Positions 25,180 through 33,775 of a stretch of DNA of 63,852 nt are shown here, piece by piece. Within the stretch, counting starts at the first letter, position 1. The number at the start of each line of letters is the position of its first letter. This DNA is from Microtetraspora glauca (GTDB lineage: Bacteria; Actinomycetota; Actinomycetes; Streptomycetales; Streptomycetaceae): contig JOFO01000039.1 of NCBI GenBank assembly GCA_000721275.1, positions 1 to 63,852 on the forward strand. Reading direction: 5' to 3'. Position numbers and translations under genes: made by a program. The notes under the pieces are model-generated. The model had not been told where the DNA came from. It saw only the letters and a list, made by a program, of their open reading frames with translations, and did no database searches.

Positions 25180-26145
25180 TCAGGCCTCCGGGATCTCGAA
25201 CTTGCTGGTGCGCTGCATGCCGGCGGCGCGGCCCTTGCCGGAGATGACCAGGGCCATCTTGCGGGAGGCCTCGTCGATCATCTCGTCGCCGAGCATCGCG
25301 GAGCCCTTCTTCCCGCCGGCCTCGGAGGTGTAGTAGTCGTACGCGTCGAGGATCAGCTCGGCGTGGTCGTAGTCCTCCTGCGAGGGCGAGAAGATCTCGT
25401 TCGCGGCGGCGACCTGGTCCGGGTGGAGCACCCACTTGCCGTCGAAGCCGAGGGCGGCGGCGCGCTGGGCGACCGCCCGGTAGCCCTCCTGGTTGCGGAT
25501 CTGGAGGTAGGGGCCGTCGATCGCCTGGAGGTTGTTGGCGCGGGCCGCCATCAGGATGCTCATCAGGATGTGGTGGTACGCGTCCGCCGGGTAGCCGGGC
25601 GGCTGCTCGCCCACGACCAGCGACTTCATGTTGATGGAGGCCATGAAGTCGGCCGGGCCGAAGATGATCGTCTCGACGCGCTGGGACGCCTGCGCGATCG
25701 CGTTGACGTTGTTCAGGCCCTGGGCGTTCTCGATCTGCGCCTCGATGCCGATCTTGCCGACCTCGAAGCCCATGGTCTTCTCGATCTGGGTGAGCAGCAG
25801 GTCGAGCGCGACGATCTGCTGGGCGTCCTGGACCTTCGGCAGCATGATGCAGTCGAGGTTCTGGCCGGCGCCCTCGACGACCGTGACGACGTCGCGGTAC
25901 GTCCAGTGGGTCGTCCAGTCGTTGACGCGGACCACGCGGGTCTTGCCGGTCCAGTCGCCCTCGTTCAGGAACTTCACGATGGTGTGGCGGGCCTCCGGCT
26001 TGGCCAGCGGGGCGCAGGCGTCCTCCAGGTCGAGGAAGACCTGGTCGGCGGCGAGGCCCTGGGCCTTCTCCAGGAAGCGCGGGTTGGAGCCGGGCACCGC
26101 GAGGCAGGAGCGGCGGGGGCGCAGCCGGTTCACGGGGCTGGTCAT
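25180..26145 (-). CDS. mcl: CitE/HpcH-family lyase, probable (3S)-malyl-CoA/beta-methylmalyl-CoA lyase
   Basis: Protein of 321 residues, TIM-barrel aldolase/citrate-lyase beta-like family. SCLAVPGSNPRFLEKAQGLAADQVFLDLEDACAP, RVVRVNDWTT and IEAQIENAQGL carry the Mg2+/CoA-ester site residues (Arg, Glu, Asp); GFDGKWVLHPDQVAAANEIF is the C-terminal family block. In the ethylmalonyl-CoA pathway it splits beta-methylmalyl-CoA into glyoxylate and propionyl-CoA. The start ATG 26145 overlaps the meaA stop. Confidence 0.88.
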   Translation of the reverse strand: MTSPVNRLRPRRSCLAVPGSNPRFLEKAQGLAADQVFLDLEDACAPLAKPEARHTIVKFLNEGDWTGKTRVVRVNDWTTHWTYRDVVTVVEGAGQNLDCIMLPKVQDAQQIVALDLLLTQIEKTMGFEVGKIGIEAQIENAQGLNNVNAIAQASQRVETIIFGPADFMASINMKSLVVGEQPPGYPADAYHHILMSILMAARANNLQAIDGPYLQIRNQEGYRAVAQRAAALGFDGKWVLHPDQVAAANEIFSPSQEDYDHAELILDAYDYYTSEAGGKKGSAMLGDEMIDEASRKMALVISGKGRAAGMQRTSKFEIPEA

Positions 26146-28193
26146 GCGGGGACCTCCAGGGGGTCGAGCTTGTTCGCTTTCCGGATCTCGTCGACGATAC
26201 GGCCGATGATCTCGGTGATGCCGAAGTCCTTCGGGGTGAAGACGGCGGCCACGCCCGCGCGGCGCAGTTCCTCGCCGTCGGCGTTCGGGATGATCCCGCC
26301 GACGACGACCGGGATGTCGGTCGCGCCGGCCTGCTTCAGCCGGTCCAGGACGTCCGGGACGAGCTGGGCGTGCGAGCCGGAGAGGATCGACAGGCCGACG
26401 GCGTGCACGTCCTCCTCCAGGGCCGCGTCCACGATCTGCTCCGGGGTGAGCCGGATGCCCTGGTAGACCACCTCGAAGCCGGCGTCGCGGGCCCGGACGG
26501 CGATCTGCTCGGCGCCGTTGGAGTGCCCGTCGAGGCCCGGCTTGCCGACCAGGAAGCGGAGCTTGCCGATCCCCAGGTCCTCGGCGGTGCGGTCCACCTT
26601 GCGGCGGACCTCGGCGAGCGGCGAGCCGGACTCGGCCGGCACGGCGACCGGGGCGGAGGAGACGCCGGTGGGGGCCCGGTACTCGCCGAAGACCTCGCGC
26701 AGCGCCCCGGCCCACTCGCCGGTGGTGACGCCGGCCCGGGCGCACTCCAGGGTGGCCTCCATCAGGTTCTCGGTGCCCCGCGCGGCCTCCTTCAGCTGCT
26801 CCAGGGCCTGCTGGGTGGTGGGGAAGACGAACGGGTCGCCGTTGCCCTGGCGGTCGGTGGACTCCTGCCGCTCGGCGCGCCAGCGGGTGACGGCGGCGAC
26901 CACGCGGGCCTCGACGGCCGGGTCGACGGTCTGGATGGCGGTGTCGAGGTCGGCGGTGAGCGGGTTCGGCTCGGTGGTCTCGAAGACGTTGACGCCGACG
27001 ATCTTGTCCTCGCCGGACTCGATCCGGGCGCGCCGCTCGGCGTGCGAGGCGACCAGCTGGGCCTTGAGGTAGCCGGACTCGACGGCGGCCATGGCGCCGC
27101 CCATCTCCTGGATCCGGTCGATCTCGGCCAGGCACTCGGCGACGAGGGCGTCGACCTTGGCCTCGATGACGTGGGAGCCGGCGAAGATGTCGTCGTACTC
27201 CAGCAGGTCGGACTCGTGGGCGAGGACCTGCTGGATGCGCAGCGACCACTGCTGGTCCCAGGGCCGGGGGAGGCCCAGGGCCTCGTTCCAGGCGGGGAGC
27301 TGGACGGCGCGGGCGCGGGCGTCCTTGGAGAGGGTGACGGCCAGCATCTCCAGGACGATCCGCTGGACGTTGTTCTCCGGCTGGGCCTCGGTGAGGCCGA
27401 GCGAGTTGACCTGGACGCCGTAGCGGAAGCGCCGCTGCCTGGCGTCCTCGATGCCGTACCGCTCCCGCGTGATCTTGTCCCAGATGCGGCCGAAGGCGCG
27501 CATCTTGCACATCTCCTCGATGAAGCGGACGCCCGCGTTCACGAAGAAGGAGATGCGGGCGACGACCTCGCCGAACCGCTCCTCGGGGACCTGCCCCGAG
27601 GCGCGGACGGAGTCGAGGACGGCGATGGCGGTGGACATCGCGTACGAGATCTCCTGGACCGGGGTGGCCCCGGCCTCCTGCAGGTGGTAGCTGCAGATGT
27701 TGATCGGGTTCCACTTCGGGATGTGGTTGACCGTGTACGCGATCATGTCCGTCGTGAGGCGGAGCGAGGGGCCGGGCGGGAAGACGTGCGTCCCGCGCGA
27801 CAGGTACTCCTTCACGATGTCGTTCTGCGTGGTGCCCTGGAGCTTGGTGATGTCCGCACCCTGCTCCTCGGCCGCCACCTGGTAGAGCGCCAGGAGCCAC
27901 ATCGCCGTGGCGTTGATGGTCATCGAGGTGTTCATCTGCTCCAGGGGGATGTCCTGGAACAGCCGGCGCATGTCACCGAGGTGCGAGACCGGGACGCCGA
28001 CCCGGCCGACCTCGCCGCGGGCGAGGACGTGGTCGGGGTCGTAGCCCGTCTGGGTCGGCAGGTCGAAGGCGACCGACAGGCCGGTCTGCCCCTTGGCGAG
28101 GTTGCGCCGGTACAGCTCGTTGGACGCCTCGGCGGTCGAGTGACCGGCGTACGTCCGCATGAGCCACGGACGGTCCTTCTGACGCTCAGTCAT
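26142..28193 (-). CDS. meaA: Ethylmalonyl-CoA mutase MeaA (coenzyme B12-dependent)
   Basis: Protein of 683 residues. The N-terminal mutase TIM barrel ([44 protein letters not shown]...) covers ~1-540. The cobalamin domain (~550-683) has [16 protein letters not shown], i.e. the DxHxxG base-off motif, plus GLSILSGSH and [11 protein letters not shown]. The product interconverts ethylmalonyl- and methylsuccinyl-CoA. It is shorter than fused methylmalonyl-CoA mutases because one chain carries both domains without a pseudo-subunit. ATG 28193 follows the ccr stop by 14 bases. Confidence 0.93.
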   Translation of the reverse strand: MTERQKDRPWLMRTYAGHSTAEASNELYRRNLAKGQTGLSVAFDLPTQTGYDPDHVLARGEVGRVGVPVSHLGDMRRLFQDIPLEQMNTSMTINATAMWLLALYQVAAEEQGADITKLQGTTQNDIVKEYLSRGTHVFPPGPSLRLTTDMIAYTVNHIPKWNPINICSYHLQEAGATPVQEISYAMSTAIAVLDSVRASGQVPEERFGEVVARISFFVNAGVRFIEEMCKMRAFGRIWDKITRERYGIEDARQRRFRYGVQVNSLGLTEAQPENNVQRIVLEMLAVTLSKDARARAVQLPAWNEALGLPRPWDQQWSLRIQQVLAHESDLLEYDDIFAGSHVIEAKVDALVAECLAEIDRIQEMGGAMAAVESGYLKAQLVASHAERRARIESGEDKIVGVNVFETTEPNPLTADLDTAIQTVDPAVEARVVAAVTRWRAERQESTDRQGNGDPFVFPTTQQALEQLKEAARGTENLMEATLECARAGVTTGEWAGALREVFGEYRAPTGVSSAPVAVPAESGSPLAEVRRKVDRTAEDLGIGKLRFLVGKPGLDGHSNGAEQIAVRARDAGFEVVYQGIRLTPEQIVDAALEEDVHAVGLSILSGSHAQLVPDVLDRLKQAGATDIPVVVGGIIPNADGEELRRAGVAAVFTPKDFGITEIIGRIVDEIRKANKLDPLEVPA

Positions 28194-28207
28194 GTGCGGT
28201 CCCCGGC

Positions 28208-29545
28208 TCAGACGTTGCGGAAGCGGTTGATGGCGTCGATGTGCTTGGCCCGCATCTCCTCGTCGCGGACGCCCAGGCCCTCCTGGGGGGCGAGCGCGAG
28301 GACGCCGACCTTGCCCTGGTGCAGGTTGCGGTGGACGTCGTACGCCGCCTGGCCGGTCTCCTCCAGGGTGTACGTCTTCGAGAGCGTGGGGTGGATCTTG
28401 CCCTTGGCGATCAGGCGGTTGGCCTCCCACGCCTCGCGGTAGTTGGCGAAGTGCGAGCCGATGATCCGCTTCAGCGACATCCACAGGTAGCGGTTGTCGT
28501 ACTCGTGCATGTAGCCCGAGGTGGAGGCGCAGGTGGTGATGGTGCCGCCCTTGCGGGTGACGTAGACGGAGGCGCCGAAGGTCTCGCGGCCGGGGTGCTC
28601 GAAGACGATGTCGATGTCCTCGCCGCCGGTGAACTCGCGGATCTTGGAGCCGAACCGCTTCCACTCGCGCGGGTCCTGGGTCCGCTCGTCCTTCCAGAAC
28701 TTGTAGCCCTCCGCGTTGCGGTCGATGACCGCCTCGGCGCCCATGGACCGGCAGATGTCGGCCTTCTCGGGGGAGGAGACGACGCAGATCGGGTTGGCGC
28801 CGCCGGCCAGGGCGAACTGGGTGGCGTACGAGCCGAGGCCGCCGGAGGCGCCCCAGATGAGGACGTTGTCGCCCTGCTTCATGCCGGCGCCGTTGCGGGA
28901 GACCAGCTGCCGGTAGGCGGTGGAGTTGACCAGGCCGGGGGCGGCGGCCTCCTCCCAGCTGAGGTGCTTCGGCTTCGGCATCAGCTGGTTGGACTTGACG
29001 AGCGCGATCTCGGCGAGGCCGCCGAAGTTGGTCTCGAAGCCCCAGATCCGCTGCTCGGGGTCGAGCATGGTGTCGTTGTGGCCGTCGGACGACTCCAGCT
29101 CGACCGAGAGGCAGTGCGCGACGACCTCGTCGCCCGGGTTCCAGGCGTTGACGCCCGGGCCGGTGCGCAGTACGACGCCCGCGAGGTCGGAGCCGATGAC
29201 GTGGTACGGCAGGTCGTGGCGCTTGGTCAGCTCGGAGAGGCGGCCGTAGCGCTCCAGGAAGCCGAAGGTGGAGACGGGCTCGAAGATCGAGGTCCAGACC
29301 GAGTTGTAGTTCACGGAGCTGGCCATGACGGCGACGAGCGCCTCGCCCGGGCCGAGCTCGGGGAGCGGCACCTGGTCGAGGTGCAGCGACTTGCGGGGGT
29401 CCTTGTCGCGGCTGGCGACTCCGGCGAACATCTCGGCCTCGTCCTTGTGGACGGTGACGGCCCGGTACGACTCGGGGAGCTTGATGTTCGCGAAGTCGGC
29501 GGACGTGGCGTCCGGCGACTGGATCGCGTCCAGGATTTCCTTCAC
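28208..29545 (-). CDS. ccr: Crotonyl-CoA carboxylase/reductase
   Basis: Protein of 445 residues, NADPH-dependent medium-chain dehydrogenase family; reductively carboxylates crotonyl-CoA to (2S)-ethylmalonyl-CoA, a polyketide extender unit and the entry to this pathway. SSVNYNSVWTSIFEPVSTF, HVIGSDLAGVVLRTGPGVNAWNPGDEVV and the NADPH loop IWGASGGLGSYATQFALAGGA are clear, with the CCR-type CO2-site surroundings IVFEHPGRETFGASV and IIGSHFANYREA. The GTG start at 29545 has GGAGG 7 bases upstream. A well-formed promoter lies ~220 bases upstream, giving a long leader. Confidence 0.94.
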   Translation of the reverse strand: MKEILDAIQSPDATSADFANIKLPESYRAVTVHKDEAEMFAGVASRDKDPRKSLHLDQVPLPELGPGEALVAVMASSVNYNSVWTSIFEPVSTFGFLERYGRLSELTKRHDLPYHVIGSDLAGVVLRTGPGVNAWNPGDEVVAHCLSVELESSDGHNDTMLDPEQRIWGFETNFGGLAEIALVKSNQLMPKPKHLSWEEAAAPGLVNSTAYRQLVSRNGAGMKQGDNVLIWGASGGLGSYATQFALAGGANPICVVSSPEKADICRSMGAEAVIDRNAEGYKFWKDERTQDPREWKRFGSKIREFTGGEDIDIVFEHPGRETFGASVYVTRKGGTITTCASTSGYMHEYDNRYLWMSLKRIIGSHFANYREAWEANRLIAKGKIHPTLSKTYTLEETGQAAYDVHRNLHQGKVGVLALAPQEGLGVRDEEMRAKHIDAINRFRNV

Positions 29546-29765
29546 GGTGTGCCTCCGGCGGTGAGCGTCCGGGACCGGACGCCTGAGGGATACGTCGGGG
29601 AGTGCTGCTGTTGTGGAGGTGTGCCGTCGGTTCGGCTCGGGTGGTGCGTGGCGGCGCCGTTGGTGGGGCGCGAGGGTGCCTGTGACGCAGGCGTCCGGGC
29701 GCACGGCCACGGGGGCCGAGGGGACGCCCGGAGCACGGGGTTCCGTGTGCTCCGGTCGCCCGGAC
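29546..29765 (-). other. Long structured leader of ccr with a possible upstream ORF
   Basis: About 220 bases separate the best promoter from GTG 29545. On the minus strand the leader can form CCGGAGCAC...GTGCTCCGG (9-bp stem) and, just before the ribosome site, GCGTCCGG-TC-CCGGACGC (8-bp stem). A 64-codon frame (29736 to 29542) ends in a GTGA overlap with ccr. Its third-position GC is lower than in real genes here and it has no clear ribosome site, so coding is doubtful. No cobalamin riboswitch box was recognised. Confidence 0.4.
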
Positions 29766-29771
29766 ACCCTC

Positions 29772-29800
29772 AACGTATGGCACGCCGTGTCACGTGACAA
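29772..29800 (-). promoter_or_regulatory. ccr operon promoter overlapping a palindrome
   Basis: Minus strand TTGTCA (29795-29800), 17 bases, TACGTT (29772-29777). The perfect palindrome TGTCACGTGACA (29788-29799) covers the -35 box and spacer. Wider arms TGGCACGC (29778-29785) and GCGTGCCA (29807-29814) flank it. This is a likely operator, plausibly for the neighbouring TetR-family protein. Confidence 0.6.
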
Positions 29801-29893
29801 GGCACTGCGTGCCAACAATTTCTCTCAGATGCGAAAAGGTGCTCACGGATGAGCGATGATCGATCGAATGCGCCTCTGAGCTGGGTAAACGCG

Positions 29894-29930
29894 ACGAGGG
29901 CCGCCTCCGGAAACCGGAGGCGGCCCTCGT
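29894..29930 (-). terminator. Terminator of the TetR gene
   Basis: ACGAGGGCCGCCTCCGG, loop AAA, CCGGAGGCGGCCCTCGT: perfect 17-bp stem, about 35 bases past the TetR stop and upstream of the ccr promoter. Confidence 0.8.
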
Positions 29931-29963
29931 GTCGGACCTTCGAAGATGGGGGAGAAGCGCCCC

Positions 29964-30857
29964 TCAGCCCTTCGTGAGTGCCTGCTGGATCGTCCGCATG
30001 ACCTCGTCCAGCGGAGCGTCGGTACGGGCGACGGCGACCACCACGTCACCCGTCCCGGAGACCTGCGCGACCGGCGCCTCCGGCGCCTCCGGCGTCTGCT
30101 GCGGGGCCGGCTGCCGCGTCTCCCGCGGGGGCTGGGCCTGGGGCGGCTGCGCCTGCGGCTGCGGCGAGGAGGGGGCCGGGCGGCCCGCGCCTATGCCGGT
30201 CCCGAACGTGTCCCGGACGATCGCGAAGGCGTGGTCGAGCTGGCTCTCCACGTCGCCCTGGCCGCCGGCCCGCAGCCACCGCCGCAGCACGTGGTTGTGG
30301 GCCGTGACCACCGCCGACGCCGCCACCTCGGCGAGCAGCGGGTCGTCGTTGCCGTCGTGGTGGTCCCGCTCGTCGAAGTGGCCCAGCAGATAGCGGGTGA
30401 AGAGCCGCTCGTAGCGGGCCACCGAGGCGATCTCGCGCTCCCGGAGCGTCGGCACCTCGCGGGTCAGCCGGTACCGGGCCACGGAGATCGTGGGGGAGCC
30501 CGCGTACATCTTCATGACCTCCTTGATGCCCCGGCAGACCGTGTCGAGCGGGTGCTCGTGCGGCGGCGCCGCGTTCAGCACCGCCTCCGCCCGCACCAGG
30601 GTGTCGTCGTGGTCCGGGAAGATCGCCTCCTCCTTGGACCGGAAGTGGCGGAAGAAGGTCCGCCGGGCCACCCCGGCCGCCGCCGCGATCTCGTCGACGG
30701 TGGTGGCCTCGTACCCCTTCGTGGCGAAGAGCTCCATCGCGGCGGCCGCCAGCTCCCGCCGCATCTTCAGCCGCTGCGCGGCGGCACGGGTCCCCGCCGC
30801 GCTCTCCTGAGCGTCCGACGGAGAGGTGGCACGGGGTGTCTTCACGGCCTTGGGCAT
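29964..30857 (-). CDS. TetR-family transcriptional regulator
   Basis: Protein of 297 residues. The N-terminal helix-turn-helix is RRELAAAAMELFATKGYEATTVDEIAAAAGVARRTFFRHFRSKEEAIF (residues ~30-75). The ligand domain runs to ~225. A Pro/Gln/Ala-rich tail (GRPAPSSPQPQAQPPQAQPPRETRQPAPQQTPEAPEAP) and a final short helix (DAPLDEVMRTIQQALTKG) are unusual additions. Start ATG 30857 is supported by TACGTT six bases upstream. Its place between the dehydrogenase gene and ccr suggests it controls the ethylmalonyl-CoA genes. Confidence 0.87.
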   Translation of the reverse strand: MPKAVKTPRATSPSDAQESAAGTRAAAQRLKMRRELAAAAMELFATKGYEATTVDEIAAAAGVARRTFFRHFRSKEEAIFPDHDDTLVRAEAVLNAAPPHEHPLDTVCRGIKEVMKMYAGSPTISVARYRLTREVPTLREREIASVARYERLFTRYLLGHFDERDHHDGNDDPLLAEVAASAVVTAHNHVLRRWLRAGGQGDVESQLDHAFAIVRDTFGTGIGAGRPAPSSPQPQAQPPQAQPPRETRQPAPQQTPEAPEAPVAQVSGTGDVVVAVARTDAPLDEVMRTIQQALTKG

Positions 30858-30863
30858 GACCCG

Positions 30864-30869
30864 AACGTA
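30864..30869 (-). promoter_or_regulatory. Leaderless -10 box of the TetR gene
   Basis: Minus-strand TACGTT, six bases, ATG 30857. The hexamer equals the -10 box of the ccr promoter. Confidence 0.5.
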
Positions 30870-30957
30870 CTGCATACCCGCAGGAAGACGCGCCCTCGGG
30901 GGCGGGCCGCCGGACGGCTCCAGCAGCCCGCCCCACCCCGGTCCGGGATCGCCCGCG

Positions 30958-32739
30958 TCAGCGCCGGGCATATTCGCGGAAGCCGCGCCCCGTCTTGCGG
31001 CCGAGGCAGCCGGCCGCCACCAGGTGCTCCAGCAGCGGCGCCGGGGCCAGGCCCGGGTCGCGGAACTCGCGGTGCAGCACCTTCTCGATGGCGAGCGACA
31101 CGTCCAGGCCGACCACGTCCAGCAGCTCGAACGGGCCCATCGGGTACCCGCCGCCCAGCTTCATCGCCGTGTCGATGTCGTCCAGCGTCGCGTAGTGCTC
31201 CTGGACCATCTTCACCGCGTTGTTCAGGTACGGGAACAGCAGCGCGTTCACGATGAAGCCGGCCCGGTCGCCGCAGTCCACCCCGTGCTTCCGGATCTTC
31301 GCGGTGACCTCGCGGACGGTGGCGTGCACGTCGTCGGCGGTCAGCACCGTCCGCACGATCTCGACCAGCTTCATCGCCGGCGCCGGGTTGAAGAAGTGCA
31401 TGCCGATGACGTCCTGCGGACGCGTGGTGGCCCGCGCGCACGCCACGACGGGCAGCGAGGAGGTCGTGGTGGCGAGCACCGCGCCCGGCTTGCAGACCTT
31501 GTCCAGCCGGGCGAAGAGCTCCTGCTTGATCGCCAGGTCCTCGGCGACCGCCTCGACCGCCAGGTCCACCTCGGCGAAGGCGTCCAGCGAACCGGCCGGC
31601 GTGATCCGGGCCAGCGCCTCGTCGCGGGCCTCCGCGGTCAGCCGGCCCTTCTCCACCGAGCGGCCCAGCGACTTCGCGACGAACGCCTTGGCCGCGTCCG
31701 CCTTCTCCTGCGAGCGGGCGGCGAGGACGACGTCGTACCCGGCCTTGGCGAAGACCTCGGCGATGCCCGAGGCCATCGTGCCCGACCCGGCCACGCCGAC
31801 CGCGCGCACCTCGCGGCCCGCGCCGCCCGCGCCCGGCCCGGCCGGGGTCTGCGCGTCGGCGACCTTCTCGGCCGAGTCCGGCGCCGCGTACGTGTAGAAG
31901 CCGCGGCCCGCCTTGCGGCCGGTCAGCCCGGCCTCGGCGAGCTGCTTCAGGATCGGGGCCGGGGCGTGCAGGCGGTCGTGGGACGCCTGGTACATCGCGT
32001 CGAGGACGGTACGGGCCGTGTCGATGCCCACCAGGTCCAGCAGCTCCAGCGGGCCCATCGGCAGGCCGCAGCCCAGCTTCATCGCCGCGTCGATGTCCTC
32101 GCGGGACGCGTAGCGGGCCTCGTACATCGCCGCGGCCTGGTTCAGATAGCCGAAGAGCAGGCCGTCCGCGACGAAACCGGCCCGGTCGCCGACCGCCACC
32201 GGCTCCTTGCCGAGGTCCTCGGCGAGCCGGGTGACGGCGTCCACCGCCCGCGGGTCGGTGAGCACCGAGGAGACCACCTCGACCAGCTTCATCGCCTGGA
32301 CCGGCGCGAAGAAGTGCAGGCCGAGCACGCGCTCCGGGTGCGCGGAGTCGGCGGCCAGCCGGGTCACCGAGAGCGCGTTGGTGCCGGTGGCGAGGATGGC
32401 GTCCGGCCGGACGATCCCGTCCAGGGCGCGGAAGACCTCCTGCTTGGTCTCGTACGACTCCGGGACCACCTCGACGACGAGGTCGGCCGCGGCGGCGGCC
32501 TGGAGGTCCGTGTAGACGCGGAAGCGCGCCAGCGCGTCCTGCCGCTCCTCCTCGGTGATGCGCTCGCGGGCCACCGCGCGGGCGGTGGACGCCTCCAGGG
32601 CGGCGACGGCCCGGGCGGCGGCGGACTCGCTGATGTCGATGCCGACGACCTCACGGCCCGCCCGGACGAGGACGTCGGCGATGCCGGTGCCCATGGTGCC
32701 GAGACCGACGACGGCGATGGTGGAGAGAGGGGTGTCCAT
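30958..32739 (-). CDS. Double-domain 3-hydroxyacyl-CoA (3-hydroxybutyryl-CoA) dehydrogenase
   Basis: Protein of 593 residues made of two complete dehydrogenase units. Unit 1 (1-~300) opens with IAVVGLGTMGTG; unit 2 (~313-593) opens with VGVAGSGTMASG. Each ends in the helical dimerisation domain (GLPMGPLELLDLVG; GYPMGPFELLDVVG) and a GRKAGRGFYTY/GRKTGRGFREY tail. Unit 2 keeps the catalytic block MHFFNPAPAMKLVEI; unit 1 has LHFFAPVQAMKLVEV, with the Asn of the signature replaced by Ala. It should interconvert acetoacetyl- and 3-hydroxybutyryl-CoA, supplying the crotonyl-CoA branch. AGGAG precedes the ATG. Confidence 0.9.
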   Translation of the reverse strand: MDTPLSTIAVVGLGTMGTGIADVLVRAGREVVGIDISESAAARAVAALEASTARAVARERITEEERQDALARFRVYTDLQAAAAADLVVEVVPESYETKQEVFRALDGIVRPDAILATGTNALSVTRLAADSAHPERVLGLHFFAPVQAMKLVEVVSSVLTDPRAVDAVTRLAEDLGKEPVAVGDRAGFVADGLLFGYLNQAAAMYEARYASREDIDAAMKLGCGLPMGPLELLDLVGIDTARTVLDAMYQASHDRLHAPAPILKQLAEAGLTGRKAGRGFYTYAAPDSAEKVADAQTPAGPGAGGAGREVRAVGVAGSGTMASGIAEVFAKAGYDVVLAARSQEKADAAKAFVAKSLGRSVEKGRLTAEARDEALARITPAGSLDAFAEVDLAVEAVAEDLAIKQELFARLDKVCKPGAVLATTTSSLPVVACARATTRPQDVIGMHFFNPAPAMKLVEIVRTVLTADDVHATVREVTAKIRKHGVDCGDRAGFIVNALLFPYLNNAVKMVQEHYATLDDIDTAMKLGGGYPMGPFELLDVVGLDVSLAIEKVLHREFRDPGLAPAPLLEHLVAAGCLGRKTGRGFREYARR

Positions 32740-33133
32740 CAGGGGACTCCTGGGAGGAAGAGTGACGACTGAGGGCGGTCCGCGCGGAAAGGAGAGGCGC
32801 GGGAAATGCCGCGTGCGCGGCCGGCCGTCCGGAGACGGCGCCGCGGGGTACGGGATACGCCCCGGATACGGGATGCGGCCCGTGTACGGGGATCCGGACC
32901 CGGACGCACGGCGGCGAGGGCCTGGAGAGGAATAAAGGGCCGACGCGGGGCTCTGTCCCTGAGCCGCGCCGAGAACTGCCGAACCGACCAGCGCTCACCG
33001 CGGCTGCGTCACCAGGCCGCGGCGAGAAAGTGCGGGGGTTCCCCGCTCAGTTGAGATTAACCGGCCGGTAACGAGCGCGCCAGTCCTGGGAAGTCGGGAA
33101 AATGTGATGTGGATCGCGGATAGCCTCGGATTC
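32740..33133. other. Intergenic region between divergent genes, with short degenerate repeats
   Basis: No gene is visible in about 390 bases. At roughly 32847-32900 the motif TACGGGAT(A/G)CG recurs about three times at a spacing of 16-19 bases. The right end holds the leaderless promoter of the HEAT-repeat gene. A TATTCC box on the minus strand near 32927-32932 may serve the dehydrogenase gene. Confidence 0.5.
33121..33126 (+). promoter_or_regulatory. Leaderless -10 box of the HEAT-repeat gene
   Basis: TAGCCT, seven bases, ATG 33134. This favours ATG 33134 over the in-frame GTG at 33104. Confidence 0.5.
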
Positions 33134-33751
33134 ATGGAAAACGCCGAGGGATTGTTCCGGGATCCCGAATTCTGCTCGATGATCGATCGATTGCGGGAGG
33201 AGATCGAGAACACCGGGGGAACCGTTCCCGCCGCATTCGAAGAACTCGCCCGCACCGCCGATCCCGGGGAACTCCACGCGCGGCTCAGCGCCCCCGGGCA
33301 TCCGCTCTGGGCCCGGGAAATCGCCGCCTACCGGCTCGGCACGGCCGGCGACCCGCGTGCCTTCGAGGCGCTGGTCCTCCTCCTCAACCACCGGGACCCC
33401 GGGCGCTGCGTCACCGCCGCCCACGCGCTCGTCCGGCTCGGGGACCCCCGCACGGCCCGGGCCGCCGCCGCGCTCGCCACCAACGAACTCCGCGTCGCCT
33501 ACGCCCTGTCGCCGGTCCGGCTGCTCGCTGAGCTGCGCGCCCCGGAGTCCGTCCCCGCCCTCGTCACCGTGCTGGAGCGCCGGCTCGCGCCGGGCGACCC
33601 GCACTGGCGGGTCGGCCTCGCGTGCGTCGAAGGGCTCGGGGCGCTGGGCGACCCGCGGGCCCGGGACGTCCTGGAGGCGGCCCTCCCGCACCCGCGCCTG
33701 GGCCGCGCCGCCGAACGCTCGCTGGCGCTGCTCGGCGGCCCCGCGGTCTGA
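33134..33751 (+). CDS. HEAT-repeat (PBS-lyase-like) protein
   Basis: Protein of 205 residues. After an acidic N terminus (MENAEGLFRDPEFCSMIDRLREEIENTGGTVP) come four to five helical repeats of about 30 residues, marked by LGTAGDPRAFEALVLLLNHRD, LGDPRTARAAAAL, ESVPALVTVLERR and LGALGDPRARDVLEAALPH. Such repeats make protein-binding surfaces; no enzymatic residues are evident. The partner is unknown. Base use is less GC-rich over the first ~40 codons than in its neighbours. Confidence 0.75.
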   Translation: MENAEGLFRDPEFCSMIDRLREEIENTGGTVPAAFEELARTADPGELHARLSAPGHPLWAREIAAYRLGTAGDPRAFEALVLLLNHRDPGRCVTAAHALVRLGDPRTARAAAALATNELRVAYALSPVRLLAELRAPESVPALVTVLERRLAPGDPHWRVGLACVEGLGALGDPRARDVLEAALPHPRLGRAAERSLALLGGPAV

Positions 33752-33759
33752 CCGGGCGG

Positions 33760-33775
33760 CGGATCAGCGGATCAG
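33760..33775. repeat. 8-bp tandem duplication at a convergent junction
   Basis: CGGATCAG occurs twice in a row, nine bases after the HEAT-gene stop. The first copy contains the ridA stop (TCA, 33764-33766). Confidence 0.6.

Noticed and set aside
29542..29736. 64-codon frame in the ccr leader as a real gene
   Set aside because: No ribosome site, third-position GC about 80% against above 90% in real genes here, and Arg/Pro/Thr/Ser-rich product. Kept only as a possible leader ORF in the findings.
29546..29765. Cobalamin riboswitch in the ccr-meaA leader
   Set aside because: A B12 pathway operon made this worth checking, but I saw no B12-box-like core; the hairpins are simple.
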